Below, piece after piece: positions 1 through 10,067 of a DNA stretch of 64,000 nt (positions within the stretch are counted from its first letter, which is position 1; each line of letters begins with the position of its first letter). The stretch is taken from assembly GCF_000521865.1 (NCBI RefSeq), contig NZ_JAME01000028.1:1-64000 (forward strand), in the 5' to 3' direction. The notes beneath the pieces were generated by a model. That model had not been told where the DNA came from. It saw nothing but the letters and a program-made list of their open reading frames with translations, and did not search any database. The position numbers were made by a program, and so were the translations under genes. Source of the stretch: Roseivivax isoporae LMG 25204. GTDB lineage: Bacteria > Pseudomonadota > Alphaproteobacteria > Rhodobacterales > Rhodobacteraceae.

Positions 1-101
1 GCCGCCGCCGCGCGGGCCGCCGCGCCCGCGCCCTCCGCCGCCGCCGCGCAGGCCGCGAGGCCGCACCAGAGCGCAAGCGCGAGGAGGGCCCCGCGCCTCA
101 T
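1..101 (-). CDS. Start of an exported protein (possible EnvC-like murein hydrolase activator), cut by window edge
   Basis: Only the first 33 codons are in the window. The ATG at 101-99 overlaps the gpmI stop codon (ATGA), so the two are probably translationally coupled. The residues read Met-Arg-Arg followed by a long Leu/Ala-rich run with a Cys near position 18 and Ala-rich residues after it, which is a signal peptide or lipoprotein signal. In Rhodobacteraceae, gpmI is often followed by a peptidoglycan hydrolase activator of the EnvC/M23 type and then a C-terminal processing protease. That identity comes from synteny I remember, not from the visible residues. Confidence 0.5.
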   Translation of the reverse strand, partial: MRRGALLALALWCGLAACAAAAEGAGAAARAAA

Positions 102-1615
102 CCGCGCAGGAGGCTCCGCCCGGTCATCTCCTCGGGCTGGGCGAGCCCCATGAGCGCGAGCAGCGTCGGCGCGAGGTCGGCCAGCCGCCCGTCCGACAGC
201 GTTGCTCCCTCGGGCCCGCCCACGAGGATCACCGGCACCGGGTTCAGCGTGTGCGCCGTGTGCGGCCCGCCGGTCTCGGGATCGACCATGACGTCGCAAT
301 TGCCGTGATCCGCGGTCACGATCATCGCGCCCCCGGCCGCCTCGAGCGCGTCGAGCGCGCGGCCGAGCCCCGCATCCACCACCTCGCACGCGCGCTTCGC
401 CGCCTCGAGGTCGCCGGTATGCCCCACCATGTCCGGGTTGGCGTAGTTCACCACGATCAGGTCGTAGCCCGCGCCGATCGCCTCCACCAGCTTGTCGGTC
501 ACCTCGGGCGCGCTCATCTCGGGCTTGAGGTCGTAGGTCGCCACGTCCGGGCTCTTCGGCATGAACCGGTCCTCGCCGTCCTCCGGCGCCTCCCGCCCGC
601 CGTTGAGGAAGAACGTCACGTGCGGGTACTTCTCGGTCTCCGCCAGCCGGAACTGCCGCCGGCCGTGCCGAGCCACCCACGAGCCCAGCGTGTTGACGAT
701 CTCCCGCTTGGGATAGGCGGTGGTCATGTAGGCGGCGTGCGCCTGCGAATATTCCACCATCCCGAGCAGCGCCGAGAGCTGCGGCCGGGCGCGGTCGAAG
801 CCGTCGAAATCGGGCGCGCCCAGCGCCGCGAGGATCTCCCGCGCCCGGTCGGCCCGGAAGTTCAGGCAGAAGAGCCCGTCGCCCGGGGCGAGGCCCGCGT
901 AGTCGCCGATCACCGTCGCCGGGATGAACTCGTCCATCTTGCCCGCCGCGTGCGCGTCGGCCACCGCTGCCCCCGCATCGTCCGCATGGGCGCCCTCGCC
1001 CGAGACGATCGCGTCGTAGGCCGTGCGCACCCGGTCCCAGCGGGTGTCGCGGTCCATGGCGTAGTAGCGCCCGATCACCGTGCCGACCCGCGCCCGTCCG
1101 GGCAGCCCCGCCAGCAGCTCCGCCATGAAGCCCGGCGCGCTGTCGGGGGCGACGTCGCGCCCGTCGGTGATCGCGTGCACCACCACCTCGAGCCCGCGCT
1201 CCGCGAGCATCCGCGCGGCGGCCAGGACGTGCCGGATGTGCCCGTGCACGCCCCCGTCCGACACCACGCCGAAGAGGTGCGCGCGCCCGCCCGCGGCCGA
1301 CACCACGTCGGCAAAGTCGAGGATCGCGGCGTTCTCGAAGAACGAGCCGTCCTCGATGGCGAGGTCGATCTGCCCGAGATCCATCGCCACCACGCGACCC
1401 GCGCCGATATTGGTGTGGCCCACCTCCGAATTGCCCATCTGCCCGGTGGGCAGGCCCACGTCCGGCCCGTGGGTCACGAGCGTCGCATGCGGGCACGTGC
1501 GCATCAGCCGGTCCATCACGGGCGTGTCCGCCAGCGCCGGCGCGTTCGCCGTCTCGCTCCCGGACAGCCCCCAGCCGTCGAGGATGGTCAGGACAACGGG
1601 TTTGGGAATGCTCAT
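98..1615 (-). CDS. gpmI: 2,3-bisphosphoglycerate-independent phosphoglycerate mutase
   Basis: Cytosolic enzyme that interconverts 3-phosphoglycerate and 2-phosphoglycerate in glycolysis and gluconeogenesis, using two metal ions and a phosphoserine intermediate. The 505-residue length is normal for the family. The N-terminal metal motif LDGWG is at residues 12-16, the nucleophile Ser63 lies in GNSEVGHTN, and the C-terminal metal motif TADHGNCD is at 434-441. It starts 161 bp downstream of the carB stop codon on the same strand, beyond a strong terminator hairpin, so it probably has its own promoter. Its stop codon overlaps the next start (ATGA), suggesting co-expression with the exported protein at the window edge. 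Confidence 0.97.
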   Translation of the reverse strand: MSIPKPVVLTILDGWGLSGSETANAPALADTPVMDRLMRTCPHATLVTHGPDVGLPTGQMGNSEVGHTNIGAGRVVAMDLGQIDLAIEDGSFFENAAILDFADVVSAAGGRAHLFGVVSDGGVHGHIRHVLAAARMLAERGLEVVVHAITDGRDVAPDSAPGFMAELLAGLPGRARVGTVIGRYYAMDRDTRWDRVRTAYDAIVSGEGAHADDAGAAVADAHAAGKMDEFIPATVIGDYAGLAPGDGLFCLNFRADRAREILAALGAPDFDGFDRARPQLSALLGMVEYSQAHAAYMTTAYPKREIVNTLGSWVARHGRRQFRLAETEKYPHVTFFLNGGREAPEDGEDRFMPKSPDVATYDLKPEMSAPEVTDKLVEAIGAGYDLIVVNYANPDMVGHTGDLEAAKRACEVVDAGLGRALDALEAAGGAMIVTADHGNCDVMVDPETGGPHTAHTLNPVPVILVGGPEGATLSDGRLADLAPTLLALMGLAQPEEMTGRSLLRG

Positions 1616-1717
1616 GGGGATCGCCTCGCGCCGGTTGTTCGGGGTCTCTTACCCCAGATCGCCGGCGGCCGACAGGCCGCGCGCCGGGGCGCCCCTGTCC
1701 TTCTTCTTGGCGGAAAT

Positions 1718-1758
1718 ATCCCGGGAGCGCGAGGGCAGCGCCCTCGCATCCCCGGGAT
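1718..1758 (-). terminator. Factor-independent-type terminator after carB
   Basis: Two nested perfect arms form a long hairpin: ATCCCGGG (1718-1725) pairs with CCCGGGAT (1751-1758), and GCGAGGGC (1729-1736) pairs with GCCCTCGC (1740-1747) around a 3-nt loop. It lies 18 bp after the carB stop codon. On the minus strand it is followed by ATATTTCCGCCAAGAAGAAG, a tail I recall seeing after terminator hairpins in many Rhodobacterales genomes instead of a plain T run. Confidence 0.8.
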
Positions 1759-1776
1759 GCCGCCCGGCGCCGCGGG

Positions 1777-4700
1777 TCAGGCCTGCAGCGCCTTGACCAC
1801 GAGTTCCCCCTCGCCCCGCGCCTTCATGGCGAGCGCCGCGGCATGCGCGCCGGCCAGCGTGGTGAAATAGGGGATCCGGTCGTAGAGCGCGACCGAGCGG
1901 ATCTCGCGGCTGTCCGACACCGCGGCAGAGCCTTCGGTCGTGTTCATCACCAGCTGGATGCCGCCGTCCTTCATCAGGTCGACGATGTTAGGCCGGCCCT
2001 CGTAGACCTTCTTGACCTCTGTGCAGGGCAGGCCCTCGGCGCGCACGAACCGCGCGGTGCCGCCCGTCGCCACGATCTCGAAGCCCTGGCCCACCAGGAG
2101 CTGCGCGATTTCGGTCAGGAGCGGCCCCTTGTCGGCGTCCTTGATCGACAGGAACACCTTGCCCTTCACCGGCAGGTGTGTGCCCGCCCCCATCTGCGCC
2201 TTGAGGAAGGCGCGCGGGAACGAGCGGTCCCAACCCATCACCTCGCCCGTGCTCCGCATCTCGGGGCCGAGGATCGTGTCCACGCCCGGGAAGCGCGCGA
2301 AGGGCAGCACCGCCTCCTTGACCGAGAACCACGGCATGTCCGGGTCCGCGAGCGTCAGCGGATCGGCGAGCGGCAGCACCGTGTCGTAATCGGTGTTCGC
2401 GGGGTAGGGCGCGCGCATCGGGAAGGCGTCGAGCGTCTCGCCCGCCATCACCCGGGCGGCGATCGACGCGATGGCGCTGTCCGTCGCCTTGGCGACGAAG
2501 GGCACGGTGCGCGAGGCGCGCGGGTTCACCTCGATGAGGTAGACCATGCCGTCCTTGACCGCGAACTGCACGTTCATCAGGCCGACGACGCCCAGCTCCA
2601 GCGCCAGCGCCTCGGACTGCCGCTTGACCTCCTCGACGATCTCCCGCGGCAACGAGTAGGGCGGCAGCGAGCAGGCGCTGTCGCCCGAATGCACGCCCGC
2701 CTCCTCGATGTGCTGCATGATGCCCGCCACGTGGACCGAGGTGCCGTCGCAGATCGCGTCGACGTCGAGCTCAACCGCCCCCGACAGGTAGCTGTCGAGC
2801 AGCACGGGGTTCTTGCCCGACACCACCACCGCATCGCGGATGTAGCGCTCGAGATGCGCGGGATCGCGCACGATCTCCATGGCGCGCCCGCCCAGCACGT
2901 AGGACGGCCGGATCACCAGCGGAAAGCCGATCTCCTCGGCGATGGCGATGGCCTGCGCCTCGGTCGAGGCGATGCCGTTCTTCGGCTGCTTCAGCCCCAG
3001 CCGGTTCACCAGCTCCTGGAACCGCTCGCGGTCCTCGGCGCGGTCGATGGCGTCGGGCGCGGTCCCGAGGATCGGGATCCCCTCCGCCTCGAGCGCGTTG
3101 GCGAGCTTGAGCGGCGTCTGCCCGCCGAACTGCACGATCACCCCGTGCAGCGTGCCGGCCTCCTGCTCCACGCGCAGGATCTCCATCACGTGCTCGAAGG
3201 TCAGCGGCTCGAAGTAGAGCCGGTCCGACGTGTCGTAGTCGGTCGACACGGTCTCCGGATTGCAGTTGACCATGATGGTCTCGTAGCCCACGTCGGTCAG
3301 CGCAAAGCACGCGTGGCAGCAGCAATAGTCGAACTCGATGCCCTGCCCGATCCGGTTCGGCCCGCCGCCGAGGATCACGACCTTCTTCGCGCCCGACGGG
3401 CGCGCCTCGCATTCCACCTCGCCCATCATCGGCGCCTCGTAGGTGGAGTACATGTAGGGGGTCTGCGCCTCGAACTCGGCGGCGCAGGTGTCGATCCGCT
3501 TGAACACGGCGACGACGCCGCGGGCGCGGCGGGCGCGGCGCACCTCGGTCTCGTCCATCCCGGTCAGCGCGGCCAGCCGCGCGTCGGTGAAGCCCATCAT
3601 CTTGAGGGCGCGCAGGCCCTCCTCGTCGGCGGGCAGGCCGTTCCGGCGCACGCCCTCCTCGGCCTCCACGATCTCGCGGATGCGCGACAGGAACCACGGG
3701 TCGAACTTCGTCACCGCGAAGATGTCGTCGTCCGACAGCCCGTGCCGCATGGCCTGCGCCACGGTGCGCAGACGGTCCGGGGTGGGCGTCGACAGCGCCT
3801 TGATGCAGGCCGCGCGGTCGGCCGACGGCTCGCCGGTCAGCCCCGGCACCTCGACCTCGTCGAAGCCGCAGAGCCCCGTCTCCATCGAGGCGAGCGCCTT
3901 CTGCAGCGATTCGTGGATGGTCCGGCCGATCGCCATGGCCTCGCCCACCGACTTCATCGCGGTGGTCAGCACCGGCTCCGCGCCGGGGAACTTCTCGAAG
4001 GCGAAGCGCGGGATCTTCGTCACGACGTAGTCGATCGTCGGCTCGAAGCTCGCGGGCGTGACCTTGGTGATGTCGTTGTCGAGCTCGTCGAGCGTGTAGC
4101 CCACGGCAAGCTTTGCGGCGATCTTGGCGATCGGGAACCCGGTCGCCTTGGACGCCAGCGCCGAGGACCGCGACACCCGCGGGTTCATCTCGATCACCAC
4201 CATGCGGCCGTCCTCAGGATTGACCGCCCACTGCACGTTCGACCCGCCGGTCTCGACGCCGATCTCGCGCAGCACGGCGATCGAGCCGTTGCGCATGATC
4301 TGGTATTCCTTGTCGGTCAGCGTCAGCGCCGGCGCGACGGTAATCGAGTCGCCCGTATGCACCCCCATCGGGTCCACGTTCTCGATCGAGCAGACGATGA
4401 TGGCGTTGTCCGCGCGGTCGCGGACCACCTCCATCTCGAACTCCTTCCACCCGAGGAGGCTCTCGTCGATCAGGATCTGGTTGACCGGCGAGGCGTCCAT
4501 GCCGGAGCGGCAGTAATGCTCGAAATCCTCGCGGTTGTAGGCGACCCCGCCGCCGGTGCCCCCGAGCGTGTAGGCCGGCCGGATGATCGCGGGCAGGCCG
4601 ATATGCTCGAGCTCCTTCAGCGCCGCCTGCACCCCGGCCTTGAGGTCGGGCGTGCCGTCGGGCTTCTTCGGCGCGGTGACGATGGTGGCCTTGGGGTTCT

Positions 4701-5124
4701 CGAGCCCGATCCGGTCCATCGCCTCGCGGAAGAGCGCGCGATCCTCGGCCATCTCGATGGCGTCGCGGTTGGCGCCGATCATCTCGACGCCGTATTTCGC
4801 GAGCACCCCCATCTCCTCGAGCTTCAGCGCGGTGTTGAGGCCGGTCTGCCCCCCCATGGTCGGCAGCAGCGCGTCGGGTCGCTCCTTCTCGATGATGCGG
4901 GCAACCACGTCGGGGGTGATCGGCTCGATATACGTGGCGTCGGCAAGCCCGGGGTCGGTCATGATCGTCGCGGGATTCGAGTTCACGAGGATGACGCGGT
5001 AGCCCTCCTCGCGCAGCGCCTTGCAGGCCTGGGCGCCCGAATAGTCGAATTCGCAGGCCTGCCCGATGATGATCGGCCCCGCCCCGATGATCATGATCGA
5101 GGAGATGTCGGTGCGTCTGGGCAT
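1777..5124 (-). CDS. carB: Carbamoyl-phosphate synthase large subunit
   Basis: Large, ammonia-using subunit of carbamoyl-phosphate synthetase, which feeds pyrimidine and arginine synthesis together with the glutaminase subunit CarA. The 1115-residue protein has the duplicated ATP-grasp architecture: two synthetase halves (each begins with a GAGPIIIGQ- or GGGPNRIGQ-type motif), an oligomerisation segment between them, and a C-terminal allosteric MGS-like domain from about residue 960. The start at 5124 (MPRRTDISS) is chosen because the family begins there; the frame stays open upstream only by chance, with Arg-rich non-conserved residues. carA is not adjacent, which is common in alphaproteobacteria. 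Confidence 0.97.
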   Translation of the reverse strand: MPRRTDISSIMIIGAGPIIIGQACEFDYSGAQACKALREEGYRVILVNSNPATIMTDPGLADATYIEPITPDVVARIIEKERPDALLPTMGGQTGLNTALKLEEMGVLAKYGVEMIGANRDAIEMAEDRALFREAMDRIGLENPKATIVTAPKKPDGTPDLKAGVQAALKELEHIGLPAIIRPAYTLGGTGGGVAYNREDFEHYCRSGMDASPVNQILIDESLLGWKEFEMEVVRDRADNAIIVCSIENVDPMGVHTGDSITVAPALTLTDKEYQIMRNGSIAVLREIGVETGGSNVQWAVNPEDGRMVVIEMNPRVSRSSALASKATGFPIAKIAAKLAVGYTLDELDNDITKVTPASFEPTIDYVVTKIPRFAFEKFPGAEPVLTTAMKSVGEAMAIGRTIHESLQKALASMETGLCGFDEVEVPGLTGEPSADRAACIKALSTPTPDRLRTVAQAMRHGLSDDDIFAVTKFDPWFLSRIREIVEAEEGVRRNGLPADEEGLRALKMMGFTDARLAALTGMDETEVRRARRARGVVAVFKRIDTCAAEFEAQTPYMYSTYEAPMMGEVECEARPSGAKKVVILGGGPNRIGQGIEFDYCCCHACFALTDVGYETIMVNCNPETVSTDYDTSDRLYFEPLTFEHVMEILRVEQEAGTLHGVIVQFGGQTPLKLANALEAEGIPILGTAPDAIDRAEDRERFQELVNRLGLKQPKNGIASTEAQAIAIAEEIGFPLVIRPSYVLGGRAMEIVRDPAHLERYIRDAVVVSGKNPVLLDSYLSGAVELDVDAICDGTSVHVAGIMQHIEEAGVHSGDSACSLPPYSLPREIVEEVKRQSEALALELGVVGLMNVQFAVKDGMVYLIEVNPRASRTVPFVAKATDSAIASIAARVMAGETLDAFPMRAPYPANTDYDTVLPLADPLTLADPDMPWFSVKEAVLPFARFPGVDTILGPEMRSTGEVMGWDRSFPRAFLKAQMGAGTHLPVKGKVFLSIKDADKGPLLTEIAQLLVGQGFEIVATGGTARFVRAEGLPCTEVKKVYEGRPNIVDLMKDGGIQLVMNTTEGSAAVSDSREIRSVALYDRIPYFTTLAGAHAAALAMKARGEGELVVKALQA

Positions 5125-5235
5125 GGAAAACCTCTGCGGACGTGCGGGAAAAGGAGTGCGCCGGAGCCTTCCGGCACGCAAATTGGCGTGGGTTATAGCC
5201 AACGTCGGAGGGGGTTCAACCCCGAATCCCCTCCC

Positions 5236-5257
5236 GCGCCGGACGCCTGTCCGGCGC
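5236..5257. other. GC-rich hairpin in the carB leader
   Basis: GCGCCGGAC (5236-5244) and GTCCGGCGC (5249-5257) form a perfect 9-bp stem with a 4-nt loop, about 110 bp upstream of the carB start codon. The left part belongs to an 18-bp sequence (5234-5251) repeated at 13735-13752. It could be a leader structure of carB or the end of a repeat element. No T run follows it on the minus strand, so it is not an obvious attenuator. Confidence 0.5.
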
Positions 5258-5308
5258 ATCCGCCGCAAAAGGCCGCATCCCCCCAGAAGACCGCCTCAGG
5301 ACCGGGCA

Positions 5309-5326
5309 TGTCAATCAGAATTGACA
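5309..5326. promoter_or_regulatory. PpsR/CrtJ-like operator upstream of the bchJ-like gene
   Basis: TGTCAATCAGAATTGACA is an exact match to TGT-N12-ACA, the binding motif of the photosynthesis repressor PpsR/CrtJ. It is also an inverted repeat (TGTCAAT/ATTGACA). A weaker copy (TGT-N12-TCA) starts at 5334, 7 bp further on, close to the spacing of about 8 bp often seen between paired CrtJ sites. The right half contains TTGACA, so the site could cover a -35 element. Confidence 0.6.
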
Positions 5327-5445
5327 CGGCGTCTGTCTATTGCGCCTTTCAATCCTGACACTCAAGCCCAACTATGAAGACATGCGGACCGCCGGTCCGT
5401 CTGGCTGTAAAGTGCGCCATACACGAGGAGCTTACGCGACCGCGA

Positions 5446-6051
5446 ATGAGCGTCACGTCGACTGGCCTTTTCTGGACCCCCCGCAGCGGCGGCATGATGA
5501 GTGCGACGCTCGTGGTCCCCCTGCACGCGGTCCTCGAGACGGCGGTCGGCAGCAAGCGGCGCGACCGCATCTTCGAGACCTCGGGCTTCCGCGCCCTGCC
5601 ACGGCAGGACACGCCCGTGCCCGAGGGCAAGATCGCCCGCCTGCACGAGACGATCCGCGGCGACGTCCCCTCACTCGCGCCCGAGATCCTCGACCGCGCC
5701 GGCCGCGTCGCCGCCGAGGTGGTGGTGAGCGAGCGCATCACGCCCGAGACCCGGCTCCTGCTGCAGAACATGCCCTGGTCGCTCGCGGCCTGGCTCGTGG
5801 GCCGGCTCGCGCGGCAGAACGCCTGGGCGTTCAGCGGCTCGGGGCTCTTCGCGATCCAGACGACCAGCCGCTTCGCGCTGTTCAACAACCCGCTGACACG
5901 CGGGGCGGAGGCGTCTGCGCCCGCCTGCCATTTCCACACCGCGATGTTCGAGCACATGTTCCAGCGCCTCGTACACCGGGACTTCCTGTGCTCCGAGGTG
6001 ACCTGCTGCGGCGCCGGACACGACAGCTGCACCTTCTGCCTGTCGATCTGA
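5446..6051 (+). CDS. bchJ: BchJ-like V4R-domain protein (bacteriochlorophyll 4-vinyl reductase family)
   Basis: About 201 residues, similar to the known BchJ length. The C-terminal half is a V4R domain with clustered cysteines (CSEVTCCGAGHDSCTFC at the very end). BchJ was named for reduction of the 4(8)-vinyl group in bacteriochlorophyll synthesis; later work assigns the reductase to BciA/BciB, so BchJ may act as a pigment-intermediate carrier or accessory factor. I chose the ATG at 5446 because codons 5374-5445 use many rare, AT-ending codons; the upstream ATG at 5374 would give 225 residues. No other photosynthesis gene is adjacent, but a PpsR-like operator lies upstream. Confidence 0.75.
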   Translation: MSVTSTGLFWTPRSGGMMSATLVVPLHAVLETAVGSKRRDRIFETSGFRALPRQDTPVPEGKIARLHETIRGDVPSLAPEILDRAGRVAAEVVVSERITPETRLLLQNMPWSLAAWLVGRLARQNAWAFSGSGLFAIQTTSRFALFNNPLTRGAEASAPACHFHTAMFEHMFQRLVHRDFLCSEVTCCGAGHDSCTFCLSI

Positions 6052-6073
6052 CGCCGCGCGGCCGGGGGCGGCG

Positions 6074-7306
6074 CTACTGCGCCGCCTGCGCGTATTCCTC
6101 CCGGCTTTCGCCCCGATAGAGGTAGTCGCGCGTGGTCGGCACCGCGTATTGCCGGCGCGACAGCTGCAGCTGGAAGACCGCCTGCCGCTGCTCCTCGAAC
6201 GCGATCTCGCAGGCGACGAGGTAGAACCGCCACATCCGCACGAAGCGCGCATCGTACATCTTCTCGACCTTGTCCGCCTGCGCCTCGAAGCGCTGGGACC
6301 AGTGGTGCAGGGTCGGCCCGTAATGGCCGCGCAGCACTTCGAGATCCGCGGTCCATAGCCCCGCCGCCTCGATCGGCCGCGCGAGTTCCGACAGGGCCGG
6401 CACGTAGCCGCCCGGGAAGATGTACTTGGCGATCCAGGGCGAGGTCGGCGACGGTGGCGAGGTCAGCCCGATCGTGTGGATCAGCGCCACGCCGTCGTCG
6501 CGCAGCAATTCGTGCACCTTGCCGAAATAGACCGGGAACTGCGGGAGCCCCACATGCTCCAGCATGCCCACGCTGACGATCCGGTCGAACCGGTCGGTCA
6601 CGTCGCGGTAATCCTTCAGGCGGAAATCGGTCTGGCCCGAGAGCCCCTCGGCCGCCGCCCGCTCGGTCGCGGTGCGGTGCTGGTTCGACGACAGCGTGAC
6701 CCCGGTCACGTGCGCGCCGAAATCGCGCGCGAGCGTCAGCGCCATGCCGCCCCAGCCGCAGCCGATGTCGAGGACGCGCATGCCCGGCTCGATCATCAGC
6801 TTGCGGGCGATGTGCGCCTTCTTGGCCTCCTGCGCCTCCTCGAGCGTCATGTCCGGCCGCGCGAAGTAGGCGCAGGAATACTGCATGTCCGCATCGAGGA
6901 AGAGCCGGTAGAGGTCATCCGAGATGTCGTAGTGGTGCGCCACGTTGCGCCGCGCCGACAGCGGCGTGTTGCGCTGCACCATGCGCCGCGCGGCGTTGCG
7001 CAGCTTGTGGCCCAGCGCGAACCAGCCCGGCATCCCGTGCCGCTCCCGGTTGCGTACCAGGAGCGCCACGAAATCGTAGAGCCCGCCCTCCCGCACCTCG
7101 ATGCTGCCGTCCATGTAGCCCTCACCCAGGGCCAGGACCGGCGACAGGCAGAGCCTGCGCAGGATGCCCGGGTCGGTCAGCGCGACCGACGATTCGATCC
7201 CGTGGCCGGATCCGTAGGTGCGGACAGTGCCGTCCGGCATGGTCACCGTGAGCGTCCCGTCCACGACGATCCGCCTGAGAACCCGGTCCAGAAAGTTTTC
7301 CCACAT
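6074..7306 (-). CDS. Cyclopropane-fatty-acyl-phospholipid synthase family methyltransferase
   Basis: Cytosolic SAM-dependent enzyme of the CFA synthase/mycolic acid cyclopropane synthase family, expected to modify unsaturated acyl chains of membrane phospholipids. The 410-residue protein has an N-terminal substrate-facing domain, NVAHHYDISDDLY at 121-133, YSCAYF at 143-148 and the SAM-binding motif VLDIGCGWGG at about 178-187. The start at 7306 has a GGAGG ribosome site 7 nt upstream; the upstream ATG at 7318 overlaps that site. It converges with the bchJ-like gene and diverges from aspS. Relatives that methylate rather than cyclopropanate lipids exist, so the exact product is unsure. Confidence 0.85.
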   Translation of the reverse strand: MWENFLDRVLRRIVVDGTLTVTMPDGTVRTYGSGHGIESSVALTDPGILRRLCLSPVLALGEGYMDGSIEVREGGLYDFVALLVRNRERHGMPGWFALGHKLRNAARRMVQRNTPLSARRNVAHHYDISDDLYRLFLDADMQYSCAYFARPDMTLEEAQEAKKAHIARKLMIEPGMRVLDIGCGWGGMALTLARDFGAHVTGVTLSSNQHRTATERAAAEGLSGQTDFRLKDYRDVTDRFDRIVSVGMLEHVGLPQFPVYFGKVHELLRDDGVALIHTIGLTSPPSPTSPWIAKYIFPGGYVPALSELARPIEAAGLWTADLEVLRGHYGPTLHHWSQRFEAQADKVEKMYDARFVRMWRFYLVACEIAFEEQRQAVFQLQLSRRQYAVPTTRDYLYRGESREEYAQAAQ

Positions 7307-7408
7307 CGACACCTCCATCGCTGCGCCGGCGCGCGGCACCGGCCTCGATCCCCCGGCTGAAAAACCTAGTGCAGCAGGCCCCCTGCGACAAATTGCGCGG
7401 GGCCGCGC

Positions 7409-7437
7409 TTGACTTCCCCTCCGTGGGCAGGTGTATC
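7409..7437 (+). promoter_or_regulatory. Predicted sigma-70 promoter of aspS
   Basis: TTGACT at 7409-7414 and TGTATC at 7432-7437 are separated by exactly 17 bp. Transcription would begin near 7444, leaving a leader of about 35 nt before the aspS ATG at 7479. It is the best -35/-10 pair I see in the divergent cfa/aspS gap. Confidence 0.5.
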
Positions 7438-7478
7438 CGCGCCTAACTTTCCGGCACTCCCGAGGGGTTCTTCTCGCC

Positions 7479-9260
7479 ATGCATGCATTCAGGAGCCATA
7501 CCTGCGCAGACCTGCGCCGCGGCAACGTCGGTGACACGGTCCGCCTGTCGGGCTGGGTGCACCGCATCCGCGACCACGGCGGCATCCTCTTCATCGACCT
7601 TCGCGACCATTACGGCATCACGCAGGTGCTCTGCGATCCCGACAGCGCGGTCTTTCCGCAGGTCGAGAAGGTGCGTTCCGAATGGTGCATCCGCATCGAC
7701 GGCACGGTCAAGGCGCGCGACGAGAGCCTCGTGAACCCCAAGCTGCCGACGGGCGAGATCGAGGTCTATGTCCGCGACATCGAGGTGCTGGGCCCCGCCG
7801 AGGAGCTGCCGCTCATCGTCTTCGGCGATCAGGAATATCCCGAGGAGACGCGCCTGCGCTACCGCTACCTCGACCTGCGCCGCGAGGCGATGCAGCGCAA
7901 CATGACGCTGCGCTCGGACGTCGTGCGCGGCATCCGCCAGCGCATGTGGGACACGGGCTTCCGCGAGTACCAGACGCCGATCATCACCGCGTCCTCGCCC
8001 GAAGGCGCGCGCGACTTCCTCGTGCCGTCGCGCCTGCACCCGGGCAAGTTCTACGCGCTGCCGCAGGCGCCGCAGCAGTTCAAGCAGCTGATCATGGTGT
8101 CGGGCTTCGACCGCTACTTCCAGATCGCGCCCTGCTTCCGCGACGAGGACCCGCGCGCCGACCGCTCGCCCACGGACTTCTACCAGCTGGACATGGAGAT
8201 GAGCTTCGTCGAGCAGCAGGACGTCTTCGACACGATCGGCCCGGTCATCGCCGGCGTCTTCGACGAGTTCGGCGGCGGCCGCCGCGTCGATGCCCCCGAG
8301 AGCTGGCCGCAGATCCCCTATGCCGAGGCGCTGCTCAAGTACGGCACCGACAAGCCCGATCTCAGGAACCCGATCGAGATGCAGGTGGTCTCGGACCATT
8401 TCCGCGACTCGGGTTTCGCGATCTTCGCCAAGCTCCTCGAACAGGACGGCACCGAGATCCGCGCGATCCCGGCGCCCAGGGGCGGCAGCCGCAAGTTCTG
8501 CGACCGCATGAATGCCTTCGCCCAGAAGGAAGGTCTGCCCGGCATGGGCTACATCTTCTGGCGCGACGCAAACGGAGAGACCGAGGCGGCGGGTCCGCTG
8601 GCCAAGAACATCGGCCCCGAGCGCACCGAGGCGATCCGCCAGCAGCTGGGCCTCGGCGTCGGCGACGCGGCGTTCTTCCTCGGCGGCAAGCCCGCGTCCT
8701 TCGAGCGAGTCGCCGCGCGCGCCCGCGTGACCATCGGCGAGGAACTTGGGCTCACCGACACCGAGCGTTTCGCCTTTGCCTGGATCGTCGACTTCCCGAT
8801 GTACGAGAAGGACGAGGAATCGGGCGCGATCGACTTCAGCCACAACCCGTTCTCGATGCCGCAGGGCGGGCTCGAGGCGCTGTCGGGCGACCCGCTGTCG
8901 GTCAAGGGCTTCCAGTACGACCTGGCCTGCAACGGCTACGAGCTCGTGTCGGGCGCGATCCGCAACCACCGCCCGGACATCATGTTCAAGGCGTTCGAGC
9001 TCGCGGGCTACGGCGCGGACGAGGTGCGCCGGCGTTTCGGCGGCATGGTCAACGCGTTCCGCTTCGGCGCGCCCCCGCATGGCGGCTGCGCGGCGGGCAT
9101 CGACCGCATCGTGATGCTGCTCGCGGACGAGCAGAACATCCGCGAGGTGATCATGTTCCCCATGAACCAGCGCGCCGAGGACCTGATGATGGGCGCTCCC
9201 TCGTATCCCTCGGCCGAGCAGCTGATGGAACTGCGCCTGAGGGTCCTGCCGCAGGAATGA
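7479..9260 (+). CDS. aspS: Aspartyl-tRNA synthetase
   Basis: Class II aminoacyl-tRNA synthetase charging tRNA-Asp in the cytosol. The 593-residue protein shows the bacterial layout: N-terminal OB-fold anticodon-binding domain (residues 1 to about 110), catalytic core with motif 2 ([10 protein letters not shown]), an inserted GAD domain, and motif 3 ([18 protein letters not shown], about 530-547). The start at 7479 (MHAFRSHTC) matches the family N-terminus; an in-frame ATG at 7431 adds non-conserved residues. Its stop codon overlaps the start of the restriction endonuclease gene (ATGA), which is an unusual partner for an essential synthetase. Confidence 0.97.
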   Translation: MHAFRSHTCADLRRGNVGDTVRLSGWVHRIRDHGGILFIDLRDHYGITQVLCDPDSAVFPQVEKVRSEWCIRIDGTVKARDESLVNPKLPTGEIEVYVRDIEVLGPAEELPLIVFGDQEYPEETRLRYRYLDLRREAMQRNMTLRSDVVRGIRQRMWDTGFREYQTPIITASSPEGARDFLVPSRLHPGKFYALPQAPQQFKQLIMVSGFDRYFQIAPCFRDEDPRADRSPTDFYQLDMEMSFVEQQDVFDTIGPVIAGVFDEFGGGRRVDAPESWPQIPYAEALLKYGTDKPDLRNPIEMQVVSDHFRDSGFAIFAKLLEQDGTEIRAIPAPRGGSRKFCDRMNAFAQKEGLPGMGYIFWRDANGETEAAGPLAKNIGPERTEAIRQQLGLGVGDAAFFLGGKPASFERVAARARVTIGEELGLTDTERFAFAWIVDFPMYEKDEESGAIDFSHNPFSMPQGGLEALSGDPLSVKGFQYDLACNGYELVSGAIRNHRPDIMFKAFELAGYGADEVRRRFGGMVNAFRFGAPPHGGCAAGIDRIVMLLADEQNIREVIMFPMNQRAEDLMMGAPSYPSAEQLMELRLRVLPQE

Positions 9261-10063
9261 CCGGCGGCGCGGCGCAGGACGCGATGCTGGACGACCTGCG
9301 CCGGGCGGGCTTCGACGTGCTCGCCCGCAACCATGCCGAGGCGATCCTCGCCCACGACTTTCCCGGCGAGACGGCCGAGCTTGTGGCCGCCCTCCTGTCC
9401 CATCGCATCACGCTGACGGAACTCGTGGGCGGCGGCGGCGGCGAGGCCGGGCAGACCCAGCGGCTGCGTCACCGCCTGGCCGCGAGCGGGTGGGAAAAGC
9501 ACGCCTTCTCGATCCGTACCGTGGTCGACGGGACCGAGCGCGACGCGATCAGCCACGAGGTCGACCATGTGAGGTTCGCCCGCGCGGGCAGCCTCGCGCT
9601 CGAGATCGAGTGGAACAACAAGGACCCGTTCTTCGACCGGGACCTCGAGAACTTCCAGCGGCTGCACGCGCTCTCGGCGATCTCGGTCGGGGTCATCGTC
9701 ACGCGCGGCGCGTCGATGCAGGACGCCTTCCTGCCGCGCATCACCGCCTGGATGAAGGCGGAGGGCCTGACCTCCGAGGCCGATCTCGACCGGCTCAACA
9801 TCGCCGAGCGGACGCGCGCGCAGGCCGCGACCGTGGCGCGCGCGGTGGCCCGCGGCACGCCCTTCCCCGAGGCCTTCGCCAAGGCCTTCGTCGCCTCGAA
9901 ATACGGGCCCGCCTCGACCCACTGGGCCAAGCTCGAGAGCCGCATCGCCCGCGGCGTCGGCAATCCCTGTCCGCTGATCCTGATCGGTCTGCCCGACAGC
10001 GTGCTGACCGACGCGCCCGAGCCGCCGCCCGCCCCGCCCGCGCCCGACCTCTTCTCGCGCTGA
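9257..10063 (+). CDS. BglII/BstYI-type restriction endonuclease
   Basis: Predicted type II restriction endonuclease of the BglII family, 268 residues. Residues 101-130 carry the family signature: D103, then E116-I-E118-W-N-N-K-D and the FFDRDLENF segment, consistent with a PD-(D/E)xK-type metal site (BglII itself uses Asp, Glu and Gln). Relatives cut GATC-containing hexamers, but the site cannot be read from sequence alone. Translation probably starts at 9257, overlapping the aspS stop codon; the ATG at 9284 is an alternative. The convergent MT-A70 gene 4 bp away is the obvious cognate methyltransferase. Confidence 0.8.
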   Translation: MTGGAAQDAMLDDLRRAGFDVLARNHAEAILAHDFPGETAELVAALLSHRITLTELVGGGGGEAGQTQRLRHRLAASGWEKHAFSIRTVVDGTERDAISHEVDHVRFARAGSLALEIEWNNKDPFFDRDLENFQRLHALSAISVGVIVTRGASMQDAFLPRITAWMKAEGLTSEADLDRLNIAERTRAQAATVARAVARGTPFPEAFAKAFVASKYGPASTHWAKLESRIARGVGNPCPLILIGLPDSVLTDAPEPPPAPPAPDLFSR

Positions 10064-10067
10064 GGGG

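Noticed and set aside
1843-5358. Very long open frame (1171 codons) antisense to carB, and another of 539 codons antisense to gpmI
   Set aside because: Both are rich in Arg, His and Ala-type shadow codons, show no domain, and arise from the GC-rich third positions of the real genes on the other strand.
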